Assembly (NCBI RefSeq): GCF_000526515.1
Contig: NZ_JAGF01000001.1
Coordinates: forward strand, 2,604,001-2,668,000
From: Cellulomonas sp. KRMCY2
GTDB lineage: Bacteria; Actinomycetota; Actinomycetes; Actinomycetales; Cellulomonadaceae
Direction: 5' to 3'
DNA: 64,000 bases
Under the pieces are notes generated by a model. That model saw only the letters and a list, made by a program, of their open reading frames with translations, was not told the DNA's origin and searched no databases. Every line of letters begins with the position of its first letter. The stretch's first letter is position 1. Position numbers and translations under genes: made by a program. Positions 53,696-63,063 of this stretch are shown here, piece by piece.

Positions 53696-55278
53696 CCTAC
53701 CCGACGATCCACAAGGGGCCGCAGGACTGGCGCGTGCCACCCAACCTCGACGCGGGCGGCGACGCCCGGGCCGGGTTCTCGTGGGACCTGGCTCGGTCCT
53801 GGCTCGACGGGCTGCCGGACGGTGCCGGCCTGAACATCGCCCACGAGGCGGTGGACCGGCACGCCGACGGTCCGCTGGCCGCGCACGTCGCGATCCGATG
53901 GCTGGGCAAGCGGGGTGAGCGGGAGGAGATCACCTACGCCGACCTCCGGCTGCGGACCAACCGCTTCGCCCGGGTGCTCGAGGGCCTCGGCCTGCGACCG
54001 GGGGACGCGGTCTTCGCCCTGGCGGGGCGGGTCCCTGCGCTCTACGTCGCCGCGCTCGGGACCGTCAAGGCCGGGTGTGTCTTCTGCCCGCTGTTCTCCG
54101 CCTTCGGCCCCGATCCGGTCCGTCAGCGGCTGGAGATCGGCGAGGGCAAGGTCCTGATCACGACGCGGACCGCGTACGAGCGCAAGATCGCCGGCCTGCG
54201 TGACGGGCTGCCGAACCTCCGCCACGTCCTGCTGATGGACGTGCCCGCCGACGAGCCGCTGCCGGACGGCACGCTCTCCCTCGACGCCCTCATGGCACAG
54301 GCCGCGGACGACTACACGATCGTGCCGACCGAACCCGAGACGCCGGCGCTGCTGCACTTCACCAGCGGCACGACCGGCACGCCCAAGGGCGCCGTGCACG
54401 TGCACGGGGCCGTCGTCATGCACTACGCGACCGGGCGTTTCGCACTCGACCTCCACCCCGACGACATCTACTGGTGCACCGCCGACCCGGGTTGGGTCAC
54501 GGGCACGTCCTACGGCATCGTCGCGCCCCTGACGCACGGCGTGACGAGCATCGTCGACGAGGCGGACTTCGACGCCGAGCGCTGGTACGCGATCCTGCGC
54601 GACGAGCGGGTGAGCGTCTGGTACACCGCACCGACGGCCGTCCGCCGCCTCATGCGGCTCGGCGACGAGCTCGCCCGGCAGACCGACCTGAGCACGCTGC
54701 GCTTCGTCGCGAGCGTCGGTGAGCCCCTCAACCCCGAGGTCGTGGTGTGGGGCGTCGACGTGCTCGGACTGCCCATCCACGACAACTGGTGGCAGACGGA
54801 GACCGGCGGCATCATGATCGCCAACACCGTCGCCGCGGGCATCAAGCCCGGGTCGATGGGCCTGCCGCTGCCGGGCGTCGAGGCCACGGTGCTACGGCGT
54901 CTGCCGCAGGGGGACGACGGCGACGTCGCGGTCGAGGTCGTGACCGAACCAGGCGTCGAGGGTGAGCTCGCCCTGCGGCCCGGGTGGCCGTCGATGTTCC
55001 GGGGATACCTGCACGACGACGACCGCTACCACCGCTGCTTCGTCGGCGGCTGGTACCTCACCGGCGACCTCGTCACGCGCGACGCCGAAGGCTACTTCTG
55101 GTTCCTCGGGCGGTCCGACGACGTCATCAAGTCCTCCGGCCACCTCATCGGGCCGTTCGAGGTCGAGAGCGCCCTGCTGGAGCACCCCGCCGTCGCCGAG
55201 GCCGGTGTCATCGGCAAGCCCGACCCGCTCGCGGGCGAGATCGTCAAGGCGTTCGTCATCCTCAAGCCGGCACCTTGA
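53692..55278 (+). CDS. acsA: Acetyl-CoA synthetase (AcsA type), C-terminally truncated
   Basis: A 528-residue AMP-forming acyl-CoA ligase. Motifs seen are the P-loop [67 protein letters not shown] and [22 protein letters not shown]. It ends at AFVILKPAP, about 45 residues short of normal AcsA, so the C-terminal subdomain with the catalytic, acetylatable SGKIMRR lysine is missing and adenylation should fail. The sequence after the stop changes to lower GC, suggesting a deletion or insertion junction. GTG 53692 overlaps the acpS remnant. Confidence 0.85.
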   Translation: MTYPTIHKGPQDWRVPPNLDAGGDARAGFSWDLARSWLDGLPDGAGLNIAHEAVDRHADGPLAAHVAIRWLGKRGEREEITYADLRLRTNRFARVLEGLGLRPGDAVFALAGRVPALYVAALGTVKAGCVFCPLFSAFGPDPVRQRLEIGEGKVLITTRTAYERKIAGLRDGLPNLRHVLLMDVPADEPLPDGTLSLDALMAQAADDYTIVPTEPETPALLHFTSGTTGTPKGAVHVHGAVVMHYATGRFALDLHPDDIYWCTADPGWVTGTSYGIVAPLTHGVTSIVDEADFDAERWYAILRDERVSVWYTAPTAVRRLMRLGDELARQTDLSTLRFVASVGEPLNPEVVVWGVDVLGLPIHDNWWQTETGGIMIANTVAAGIKPGSMGLPLPGVEATVLRRLPQGDDGDVAVEVVTEPGVEGELALRPGWPSMFRGYLHDDDRYHRCFVGGWYLTGDLVTRDAEGYFWFLGRSDDVIKSSGHLIGPFEVESALLEHPAVAEAGVIGKPDPLAGEIVKAFVILKPAP

Positions 55279-55799
55279 CGAAGTTCATGCGAATGGACGT
55301 TATCACCGACCCAGATGAGTGGTGACCTCATCGCAATTGAGATCAACGGACAACGATGATCGGTCACAGGTGCCTGAATAGGCAGCTGATCTCGACCTGG
55401 TGACGATCAGTGCTTTGCTTGGCAGATATCTCGGGTTTCCCACGAAAGTCCCGAATGAGTGCCGCGGGATTCCGTGGGAAAGATGTCGAGGTCGCGAACA
55501 GCGACGACATCGAGTCCATCGCGCAAGCCCGGTTCGCTCCGCGGCGTCACACACCGACGAACCCCCTGGACCCATGGGTCATCCCGTCCCGCATCCAGTG
55601 GTCGGGGATCTGACTGCCGCGGAAACCGGAGATCGGGGCAGACCCTGGACCTCCGGGGGGAGTGTCCGGTAGACACGGTGGGCACCGGGACAATCCGGAC
55701 GCCCCGCCCTGGCGGGGCGAGCGTCCGACCGACAGCACAGGCCTCGCGAGCCACCCGTACCGAGCCCACCCGTACCGAGCCACCCGAGGGGAACCCACC
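55279..55799. other. Lower-GC junction region with an inverted repeat, no supported gene
   Basis: These 521 bases have clearly more A/T than their neighbours up to about 55560 and begin exactly where acsA is cut. A 67-codon frame at 55410-55613 shows no recognisable family. At 55436-55481 a near-perfect inverted repeat (TTTCCCACG...CGTGGGAAA) forms a 17-bp stem. Near 55755-55790 CACCCGTACCGAGCC occurs twice. It may be the scar of a lost mobile element, but I found no transposase. Confidence 0.5.
55436..55481. repeat. Inverted repeat in the junction region
   Basis: The arms at 55436-55453 and 55465-55481 pair over about 16 of 18 positions with an 11-base loop. It lies outside any gene. It could be a terminator-type hairpin or an element end. 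Confidence 0.7.
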
Positions 55800-57188
55800 A
55801 TGCCGTTCGACACAGCACGCCCGACGCTCGACGTCGCAGGCCTCCGGCAGCTCGTCACGGGACCTGTCCTCACCCCGGGCGACCCCGGGTACGACGCCGC
55901 CCGGCTCGTCCGCTACGGCGACCCCGACCGGCGACCGGCCGCCGTCGTCCAGGCGCAGGACACCCAGGACGTACGGCACGCCGTCGCCGCCGCCCGGGGT
56001 GCGGGGCTCGAGCTGGCCGTCCGGTCCGGCGGCCACAGCGCCGTGGGCCACGGGACGACGGACGGCGGGCTCGTCGTGGACCTCCGAGGGCTCACGGAGC
56101 TGTCGATCGACCCGGGCGACCGCACCGCGTGGGTCGGCGCCGGTGTCACAGCCGGGGCGTTCACCCTCGCGGCGGGCGAGCACGGCCTCGCGACCGGCTT
56201 CGGCGACACGGGCTCGGTCGGCATCACCGGCATCGTCCTGGGTGGCGGCGTCGGACTCCTCTCCCGCAGGCACGGTCTGACGATCGACTCGCTGCTCGCC
56301 GCCGAGGTCGTGACCGCCTCGGGCGACCTGGTGCTGGCCGATGCGGACTCCGACGCCGACCTCTTCTGGGCCCTGCGCGGCGGGGGTGGGAACCTCGGGG
56401 TGGTGACGCGGCTCAAGCTCCGGCTGCACGACGTCCGGGACTTCGTCGGTGGGATCCTCGTGCTGCCGGCCACGCCCGACGTGCTCGAAGGCTTCGTCGA
56501 CCTCGCCGGGCGCGCACCCCGTGAGCTGACCACCATCGTCAACGTGATGCTCTGCCCCCCGATGCCGTTCGTCCCTGCGGAGGCGCACGGGCGGCCCGTC
56601 GTGCTGGCGATGATCGCGTGGGCCGGTGACGTCGACGAGGGCCAGCGGGTCATCGGGGAGCTGCGCGCCCTCGCCGAGCCGTTGGCGGACCTCGTGGGCC
56701 CCTCGCCGTACGCGGCGATGTTCGCCGACGAGGGCCACGGTGCCGACGGGCCGGCGCCCACCGCCGTCTCGCAGACGATGTTCGTCGACTCGATCGACGC
56801 GGCGACCGCCGAGCAGGCCGTGAGCTGGGTGGCCGGCTCGTCCGGTCCGAGCCGGGTCGTGCAGGTCAGAGTGCTCGGCGGCGCGGTCGGAGACGTGCCG
56901 TCCGATGCGACCGCGTACGCGCACCGCGACGCACCGATCATGGTCAATGTCGCGACGCTGTACGGCGCGGCGGCGCAGCGCGAGCCGGCGTGGCTCGAGA
57001 TCACGCGGATGCGTGGGGTCCTGGACCAGGGACGCCCAGGCGTGTACGTGAACTTCCTCGGCGACGAGGGTCCGGACCGCGTCCGGGAGGCCTACCCGGG
57101 ACGTACCTGGGACCGGCTCGTCGAGATCAAGCGGCGGTACGACCCGGAGAACGTCTTCCGGCTCAACCAGAACATCCCGCCGACGTGA
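55800..57188 (+). CDS. FAD-linked oxidase of the BBE (berberine bridge-like) family
   Basis: A 462-residue flavoprotein. The FAD_binding_4 domain (about 40-200) has VRSGGHSAVGHG with the histidine that usually bonds covalently to FAD, VGAGVTAGAF, GGGVGLLSRRHGLTIDSLL and RGGGGNLGVVT. The C-terminal BBE motif is YDPENVFRLNQNI. The second attachment cysteine of bicovalent members is not seen. No signal peptide. Family members oxidise sugars, alkaloids or natural products, and the substrate here is unknown. ATG 55800 follows CCGAGGGG. Confidence 0.87.
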   Translation: MPFDTARPTLDVAGLRQLVTGPVLTPGDPGYDAARLVRYGDPDRRPAAVVQAQDTQDVRHAVAAARGAGLELAVRSGGHSAVGHGTTDGGLVVDLRGLTELSIDPGDRTAWVGAGVTAGAFTLAAGEHGLATGFGDTGSVGITGIVLGGGVGLLSRRHGLTIDSLLAAEVVTASGDLVLADADSDADLFWALRGGGGNLGVVTRLKLRLHDVRDFVGGILVLPATPDVLEGFVDLAGRAPRELTTIVNVMLCPPMPFVPAEAHGRPVVLAMIAWAGDVDEGQRVIGELRALAEPLADLVGPSPYAAMFADEGHGADGPAPTAVSQTMFVDSIDAATAEQAVSWVAGSSGPSRVVQVRVLGGAVGDVPSDATAYAHRDAPIMVNVATLYGAAAQREPAWLEITRMRGVLDQGRPGVYVNFLGDEGPDRVREAYPGRTWDRLVEIKRRYDPENVFRLNQNIPPT

Positions 57189-57400
57189 GCAGGCCCGCTG
57201 AGAGCGGTTGCGGCTCGCGGGCGCCGCGGTAGGGCACCCGGGCGCCGGGCCAGCCGCCGGGACGGCTCGGCGGTAGGGTCCGAGACAGGCGGCCAGAGCT
57301 CCGGTCGACCTCGGGACCTTCGACTCCGCGCGTCGCCCGTCCGGGCGGACCGTGGGACCGGGGGCGACGCCACGGGACACGTCCCGGAGGAGGCGGCGGC
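57189..57400. other. Intergenic region before the P-type ATPase gene
   Basis: These 212 bases hold no convincing gene. Two similar GCGGTAGGG stretches (near 57226 and 57270) and a TAGGGT hexamer might belong to a promoter; support is weak. Confidence 0.25.
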
Positions 57401-60070
57401 ATGACGGTCGATGGGGACCAGGGGCGACCTCGGCCCTCCGGTGCGCTCGACGCGCGGACCGTGGACCACACCGCTCGCGCCGGCCTGAGCACCGACGAGG
57501 CGCGGGCGCGTCTGGTCGCGGTCGGTCCCAACGAGCTGCCTCGCCCGTACCGGCCGTCAGCGGCGCGCCGGTTCGCCGCCCAGCTCGTGCACGCCTTCGC
57601 GCTGCTGCTCTGGGCCGCGGCCGCCCTGGGGTGGCTCGCCGGCCTGCCGCAGCTGTCGGTCGCGGTCGTCGCCGTGATCCTGGCCAACGCGGCGTTCTCG
57701 TTCGCCCAGGGCCGGCGGGCCGACCGTGCCGCGGAGCTGCTGAACTTCCTGCTGCCCACCTGGGTGTCCGTCCGCCGCGACGGCGTGCCTCGCCGGCTCG
57801 ACGCGGTCGAGGTCGTCGTCGGGGACGTGCTCGTCCTCGAGGCGGGCGACCGGGTACCGGCGGACGCCCGGATCGTCGTCGCGGGCGCGTTGCTGGTCGA
57901 CACCTCGACCCTCACCGGGGAGAGCCTGCCCACGTCGGTCGAGGCCGGCGGGATCGTGTTCGCCGGCACGTTCGTCGTCGAGGGGACGGCGGACGCCGTG
58001 GTGACCGCGACCGGGTCGCGCACCCGGCTGGCCGGTATCGCCCGCTCGACCAGCCTGGTCACCGACCATCCGACGCCGCTGACCCGTGAGCTGCATCGCG
58101 TCGTCCGCGGGATCGGCCTGATCGCGGTGGCCGTCGGGATCGCGTTCTTCGTCCTGTCCGCCGCCCTCGGGCAGCCGGTCGCCCGGGGGTTCGAGCTCGC
58201 ACTCGGCGTCACCGTCGCCCTGGTCCCCGAGGCCCTGCTGCCCACCGTCACCCTCGCGCTGGCGTGGGGCGCGGAGCAGATGGCGCACCGCAACGTCCTG
58301 GTCCGCTCGCTCGATGCGGTCGAGACCCTCGGCAGCACGACGTTCGTCTGCACCGACAAGACGGGCACGCTGACCCGCAACGAGATGACGGTGGTCGAGG
58401 CCTGGACACCGGTGGGTTCCGCGCACATCAGCACCCCGGGCTACGACCCGCGGGCTGACCTGGTGCTGCCCCAGGTCGCCCGCGCCGCGCTCGAGCGGCT
58501 GGCCCAGTCCGGTGCGCGGTGCTCGCGGGGATACGCCGAGCTGCACGAGGGCTCCTGGCGCGCCCACGGCGACCCGATGGAGGCCGCGATCGACACGTTC
58601 GCGCGTCGGCTCGACCTGGACACCGACGGCCCACGGGCGCGCGCGTTCGCCGACGTCGCCTTCGCCTTCGATCCGCACCGGAGACGGATGTCGGTCGTCG
58701 CCGACGGAGAGGTCATCGCCAAGGGTGCCCCCGACACGGTGCTGCCGCTGTGCACCGGGGGTGCGGCCGAGCGCGCGGCGGTCGCGGCGGCAGCGGCCGA
58801 GCTCAGCGCCCGTGGACTGCGGGTGCTCGCCGTCGCGGGCCGGTCGGCCGGAGGAGTGCCGCCGACGGTCGCCGCCCAGGCCGAGCAGGGGCTCACCGTC
58901 TACGGGCTCCTGGGACTGCAGGACCCGCCACGCGAGGACGTCGCCGCCGCGCTCGACGCGTGCCGCCGGGCGGGGGTCGCCGTGGCGATGATCACCGGGG
59001 ACCACCCCGCCACCGCAGCGGCCGTCGCGACCCAGGTCGGCCTCCGGCAGGCGGACGACCCGGTGCTCGTCGGTGCCGACCTGCCGGCCGACGACGCGGC
59101 GCTCGGCGCACTGCTCGACCACGACGGCGTCGTCGTGGCCCGGGTGTCACCGGAGGACAAGCTGCGGATCGCCCGCGCGCTGCGCGCCAGGGGGCACGTC
59201 GTGGCGATGACCGGTGACGGGGTCAACGACGGGCCGGCGCTGCGGGAGGCGGACATCGGGATCGCGATGGGCGCCTCGGGGACGGACGTCGCACGCGAGG
59301 CGGCCGACCTCGTGCTGCTCGACGACCACTTCGCCTCGGTCGTCGCCGGGATCGAGCTGGGCCGGGCGACCTTCGTCAACATCCGGCGGTTCCTCACCTA
59401 CCACCTCAGCGACAACGTCGCCGAGCTCGCCCCGTTCGCCGTCTGGGGGCTCTCGGGCGGCAACATCCCGCTGGCCCTCGGCGTGCTGCAGATCCTCGCG
59501 CTCGACCTCGGCACGGACACGCTGTCCGCCGTCGCGCTGGGGGCCGAGCCCCCGGCGAAGCACCTGCTCGAACGACCGCCGGTCAGCGGTCGGCTGCTCG
59601 ACCGCGGCGTCCTGCGTCGCGCCTTCGGGCTGCTCGGACCGACCGAGGCGATCGTCTCGATGCTGGCCTTCTTCGCGACGTTCCTCGCCGCGGGCTGGCG
59701 ACCCGGCGAGGCATTTCCCGGTGGCGTGACCCTGGCGACCGCCTCCGGGTCGGCATTCATCGCCGTGGTCATCGGGCAGGCGGCGAACGGCTTCGCATGC
59801 CGCAGCGCCACCCAGGTGCCGGCCGCACTGGGTTGGACGACGAACCGGCTGCTCATCCCTGCGTCGGCGGCGGGGTTCACGTTCTCGCTCGTCGTGCTGC
59901 TCGTCCCGGCGTTCGCCGCGGTCCTCGGCCAGCGCCCGCCGGGGGTGGTGGGCTGGCTCGTCGCCGGGTTCGCCGGGGTCGCGGTGCTCGGCGTCGACGC
60001 AGCCGACAAGGCCTGGCGTCGGCGCCGCAGGTCACGAGGGCCGGTTCGGCCCGCACCCGGACGCGCCTGA
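57401..60070 (+). CDS. P2-type cation-transporting ATPase
   Basis: An 889-residue P-type ATPase. It has the N-terminal cation-ATPase domain, TLTGESLP actuator motif, VPEALLPTVTLAL in helix M4 (PEALLP in place of the usual PEGLLP), the phosphorylation site CTDKTGTLTRNEM (Asp near 319), KGAPDTVLP in the nucleotide domain and TGDGVNDGPALREADIG. About ten membrane helices and a basic tail follow. The M4 motif is close to Ca2+/Na+,K+-type pumps, so a hard cation such as Ca2+ or Na+ is more likely than a heavy metal. ATG 57401 follows GGAGGAGGC. Confidence 0.87.
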   Translation: MTVDGDQGRPRPSGALDARTVDHTARAGLSTDEARARLVAVGPNELPRPYRPSAARRFAAQLVHAFALLLWAAAALGWLAGLPQLSVAVVAVILANAAFSFAQGRRADRAAELLNFLLPTWVSVRRDGVPRRLDAVEVVVGDVLVLEAGDRVPADARIVVAGALLVDTSTLTGESLPTSVEAGGIVFAGTFVVEGTADAVVTATGSRTRLAGIARSTSLVTDHPTPLTRELHRVVRGIGLIAVAVGIAFFVLSAALGQPVARGFELALGVTVALVPEALLPTVTLALAWGAEQMAHRNVLVRSLDAVETLGSTTFVCTDKTGTLTRNEMTVVEAWTPVGSAHISTPGYDPRADLVLPQVARAALERLAQSGARCSRGYAELHEGSWRAHGDPMEAAIDTFARRLDLDTDGPRARAFADVAFAFDPHRRRMSVVADGEVIAKGAPDTVLPLCTGGAAERAAVAAAAAELSARGLRVLAVAGRSAGGVPPTVAAQAEQGLTVYGLLGLQDPPREDVAAALDACRRAGVAVAMITGDHPATAAAVATQVGLRQADDPVLVGADLPADDAALGALLDHDGVVVARVSPEDKLRIARALRARGHVVAMTGDGVNDGPALREADIGIAMGASGTDVAREAADLVLLDDHFASVVAGIELGRATFVNIRRFLTYHLSDNVAELAPFAVWGLSGGNIPLALGVLQILALDLGTDTLSAVALGAEPPAKHLLERPPVSGRLLDRGVLRRAFGLLGPTEAIVSMLAFFATFLAAGWRPGEAFPGGVTLATASGSAFIAVVIGQAANGFACRSATQVPAALGWTTNRLLIPASAAGFTFSLVVLLVPAFAAVLGQRPPGVVGWLVAGFAGVAVLGVDAADKAWRRRRRSRGPVRPAPGRA

Positions 60071-60093
60071 CGCGGCGTCGGACGAACTGGCCG

Positions 60094-60151
60094 TTGACAT
60101 CTGAGCGATCTGCGTGCGAAAGTGGAAACAGTCGGTTGGAAACGTTTCCAA
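60094..60151 (+). promoter_or_regulatory. LacI-type operator and possible promoter
   Basis: TTGGAAACGTTTCCAA at 60136-60151 is a perfect 16-bp palindrome with the central CG typical of LacI-family sites; a half-site GGAAAC lies at 60124. TTGACA at 60094-60099 may be the -35 element. The operator is 44 bases before the regulator gene, implying autoregulation of the whole operon. Confidence 0.75.
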
Positions 60152-60194
60152 TCGACCGACAGATCCGCACCTCAACGTCGAGGAAGGAGAGATC

Positions 60195-61232
60195 GTGACC
60201 GCACGTCGAGTGACGCTGCCGCAGGTGGCCGACCGGGCCGGCGTCTCCCTCGGCTCGGCGTCCCGTGCGCTGAACGGCAACGGTGCGAGCCCCGCGATGG
60301 TCGCGCGGGTGCGGGCTGCGGCCGAGGAGCTCGGCTACCAGCCGGACGCGACCGGTCGGTCCCTCCGGCTGCGCCGCACGTTCCAGATCGCCTTCGCGGT
60401 CGCCGACATCGGCAACCCGGTCTACGTCGAGATGCTGACCGCGATCCAGGAGGTCGTCGCCGACCATGGGTACCGGCTGCTCGTCGCCACCACCGGCAGC
60501 ACGACGGACTCGACGATCGCCCTGGTCAAGGGGCTGTCGACCGGCCTCGTCGATGGTCTGGTGATCAGCCCGCTCCGCGTGAACGACGCGCTGGTCGACG
60601 CGCTCCGGAACGCCGCGATGCCGGTGGTGGTGATCGGGCGCTCCCTGGACGGCGAGAGCTTCGACTCGGTCTCGACCGACTCGGCCCGCGGCATCGGTCA
60701 GGCTGTCGCGCATGTGCTGCAGCTGGGCCGCCGCCGCATCGGGTTCCTCAACGGCCCGCTCGACACGACTCCCGGTGACGCCCGCCAGCGCGGGTTCGAC
60801 ACCGCGGTCCGCCGTGAGGACTTCGCGGCGGACGTCGTCGACGCCCATGTGGCGCAGGACTTCACGGTCGCTGCAGGCCTGGCCGGCGCTCGCGAGCTGC
60901 TGGGCCGCCATCTGACGGACGGCACGCCGCTCGACGCGATCGTCGCGGCCAACGACCTGCTTGCCATCGGTGCGATCAAGGCCGCCCGTGAGCTCGGCCT
61001 GCGCGTCCCGCAGGACGTGGCGATCACCGGGATGGACGACACCGAGATCGGTCGGGTGTTCCAGCCGAGCCTGAGCAGTGTGTCGCTGCGGTCGAGCGAA
61101 CGCGGCCGTGCGGCGGCCGAGCTGCTCCTCGGTCGCCTCGAGGAGCCCGGTCGCCCGTCGCGCCGGGCGTTCGTCGAACCGACCCTGATGGCCCGGGAGT
61201 CGACCCTCGAACCCGAGGGGGTCACGGCGTGA
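60195..61232 (+). CDS. LacI-family transcriptional regulator
   Basis: A 345-residue LacI regulator. The N-terminal helix-turn-helix is VTLPQVADRAGVSLGSASRALNG, followed by the hinge ATGRSLRLRRT and a periplasmic-binding-type core with FAVADIGNPVYVEML, GLVISPL, a AIVAANDLLAIGAIKAARELG segment and a MDDTEIGRVFQPSLSSV close. GTG 60195 is preceded by AGGAAGGAGA. It heads the operon for the sugar importer that follows, overlapping it as GTGA, and should repress it through the palindrome at 60136-60151 until a sugar binds. Confidence 0.92.
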   Translation: MTARRVTLPQVADRAGVSLGSASRALNGNGASPAMVARVRAAAEELGYQPDATGRSLRLRRTFQIAFAVADIGNPVYVEMLTAIQEVVADHGYRLLVATTGSTTDSTIALVKGLSTGLVDGLVISPLRVNDALVDALRNAAMPVVVIGRSLDGESFDSVSTDSARGIGQAVAHVLQLGRRRIGFLNGPLDTTPGDARQRGFDTAVRREDFAADVVDAHVAQDFTVAAGLAGARELLGRHLTDGTPLDAIVAANDLLAIGAIKAARELGLRVPQDVAITGMDDTEIGRVFQPSLSSVSLRSSERGRAAAELLLGRLEEPGRPSRRAFVEPTLMARESTLEPEGVTA

Positions 61233-62203
61233 CGGCGTCCGGTCGCACCACCCGCGCGCCGGGTCGGACCTCCCCGGTGGGGTCCGGGAGCACCCCGAGC
61301 AACCCCGGGCGGCGGATCGGCGGGATCGGTCGCGCCAAGCGCCGTGAGGCGATCGGCCTCGTGGTCCCCTCGCTCCTGCCGGTGCTCATGCTCAGTGTCG
61401 CGCCGCTGCTCGTCGGCGTGCTGCTGGCGTTCACCGACGCACGTCTGGTCCGGCGACCGGAGTACCAGCTCGTCGGGGTGGACAACTTCACCAGGCTCCT
61501 GGACAACGGGTTCTTCTGGGAGTCCTTCCGCATCGGCATGGTGTGGGCGGTCTCGGTCACAGGTCTGCAGCTCCTCGCCGGCATGGGTCTGGCCCTCCTG
61601 CTCCACTCGGAGCTGCGGTTCCAGGGGCTCACCCGCGTCCTGGCCCTGATCCCGTGGGCGATGCCGCCGGTGGTCGTGGCGATCATGTGGCGGATGATCT
61701 ACTCGCCCAACGCCGGACCCCTGAACGCCGCCCTCGGCGCCGTCGGCCTGCCGGACGACATCAACTGGCTGGCGGACTTCTCCACCGCTCTGCCTGCCGT
61801 CGTCCTCGTCGGCGTCTGGGTCGGCATGCCGCAGACGACGGTCACCCTCCTGGCCGGGCTGCAGCAGATCCCCGGAGAGCTGCACGAGGCGGCGTCGGTG
61901 GACGGCGCCAACGCGGTGCGGCGGTTCACCGCCGTGACGTTGCCCAGCCTGCGGCCGATCATCACGTCGATCACCTCGCTGAACTTCATCTGGAACTTCA
62001 ACTCGTTCAGCCTCGTGTACGTGCTGACCGAGGGCGGGCCCGGGGGCAAGACCATGCTGCCGATGCTCTTCACCTACCTCGAGGCGTTCAAGAACCGGAA
62101 CCTCGGGTACGCGGCCGCGATGGGTGTCGTGCTCGTCGTCGTCGTCGTCCTGCTCCTGTCGGCCTACCTCTGGTCGCAGTTCCGCGCCGAGAAGGAGCGC
62201 TGA
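61229..62203 (+). CDS. Sugar ABC permease, MalF-like (second system)
   Basis: A 324-residue inner-membrane permease: about 40 basic/polar residues, six helices, and the EAA loop ELHEAASVDGANAVRRFTAVTLPSL. The MWRMIYSPNAGPLN segment and FTYLEAFKNRNLGYAAAMG near the end are usual for this family. GTG 61229 overlaps the LacI gene as GTGA. Works with the next permease and the lipoprotein at 63064. The ATPase is not encoded here. Confidence 0.9.
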   Translation: MTASGRTTRAPGRTSPVGSGSTPSNPGRRIGGIGRAKRREAIGLVVPSLLPVLMLSVAPLLVGVLLAFTDARLVRRPEYQLVGVDNFTRLLDNGFFWESFRIGMVWAVSVTGLQLLAGMGLALLLHSELRFQGLTRVLALIPWAMPPVVVAIMWRMIYSPNAGPLNAALGAVGLPDDINWLADFSTALPAVVLVGVWVGMPQTTVTLLAGLQQIPGELHEAASVDGANAVRRFTAVTLPSLRPIITSITSLNFIWNFNSFSLVYVLTEGGPGGKTMLPMLFTYLEAFKNRNLGYAAAMGVVLVVVVVLLLSAYLWSQFRAEKER

Positions 62204-62204
62204 C

Positions 62205-63032
62205 ATGCGAGCCGTCGTCAAGCCTGCGCAGTACCTCGCACTGTTCGCCTACATCGTCTTCCTGGGGTTCCCGCTGCTGTGGCTCATCTCGGCCTCGGTG
62301 AAGTCCTCGGGAGAGCTGAACTCGCTCACGGTGAACCTCATCCCGCGGAGCTTCCGCTGGGAGAACTTCACCGACGCGCTGGACCGGCAGGGTCTGGTCC
62401 GGTCCGCCGCCAACTCCATCGTCGTGGCGCTCATCTCCACCGGCCTCGTGGTCCTGATCGCCCTGCCGGCGGCCTATGCCCTCGCGCGGTTCCGGGGGTT
62501 GTTCCGCACGGTCGGGACCGGCTGGATCCTGGTCAGCCAGGTGTTCCCGGTGATCCTGATCATCCTGCCGCTGTTCCTGATCCTGCGGACGATCGGCCTG
62601 ACCGACAGCCTCGTCGGCCTGACCCTCGTGCACACCACCTACACGCTGCCGTTCGCGTTGTGGATGCTGCAGGGCTACGTCGCCGCGATCCCCAACGAGC
62701 TCGAGGAGGCCGGCGCGATGGACGGTGCCGGCCGGCTGCGGGTCCTGCGCGACATCGTCTTCCCGCTCCTGATGCCGGGGATCGTCGCGACGGCGATGTT
62801 CGCCTTCGTCTCCTCCTGGAACGAGTTCTTCTTCGCCCTGGTCCTGCTGCAGTCCCCGGACAACTACACGCTCCCCATCACGCTCAAGATGTTCGTCGGC
62901 GGGGAGGGCAAGGTGGCCCTCGGTCCCCTTGCCGCGGGCTCCGTCCTCGCGGCGATCCCCAGCATCGTCTTCTTCTCGATCATGCAGAAGAAGCTCACCG
63001 GTGGCCTGCTCACCGGTGCTGTCAAAGGTTGA
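62205..63032 (+). CDS. Sugar ABC permease, MalG-like (second system)
   Basis: A 275-residue permease with six helices and the EAA loop ELEEAGAMDGAGRLRVLRDIVFPLL, plus FVSSWNEFFFALVLL before the last helices. ATG 62205 is one base beyond the previous stop. Pairs with the MalF-like protein. Confidence 0.9.
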   Translation: MRAVVKPAQYLALFAYIVFLGFPLLWLISASVKSSGELNSLTVNLIPRSFRWENFTDALDRQGLVRSAANSIVVALISTGLVVLIALPAAYALARFRGLFRTVGTGWILVSQVFPVILIILPLFLILRTIGLTDSLVGLTLVHTTYTLPFALWMLQGYVAAIPNELEEAGAMDGAGRLRVLRDIVFPLLMPGIVATAMFAFVSSWNEFFFALVLLQSPDNYTLPITLKMFVGGEGKVALGPLAAGSVLAAIPSIVFFSIMQKKLTGGLLTGAVKG

Positions 63033-63063
63033 CCCCATCCACCAGTCGAAAGGCGGGCGGCTC

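Noticed and set aside
55410-55613. 67-codon ORF as a real gene
   Set aside because: No Shine-Dalgarno site, no family resemblance, and it spans the inverted repeat.
55279-55799. Transposase gene or intact IS element in the lower-GC scar
   Set aside because: Neither strand gives a recognisable transposase motif, and no flanking target duplication or matching terminal repeats could be shown.
55407-57380. 657-codon minus-strand open frame opposite the BBE oxidase
   Set aside because: It is antisense to a well supported flavoenzyme and has low-complexity composition.
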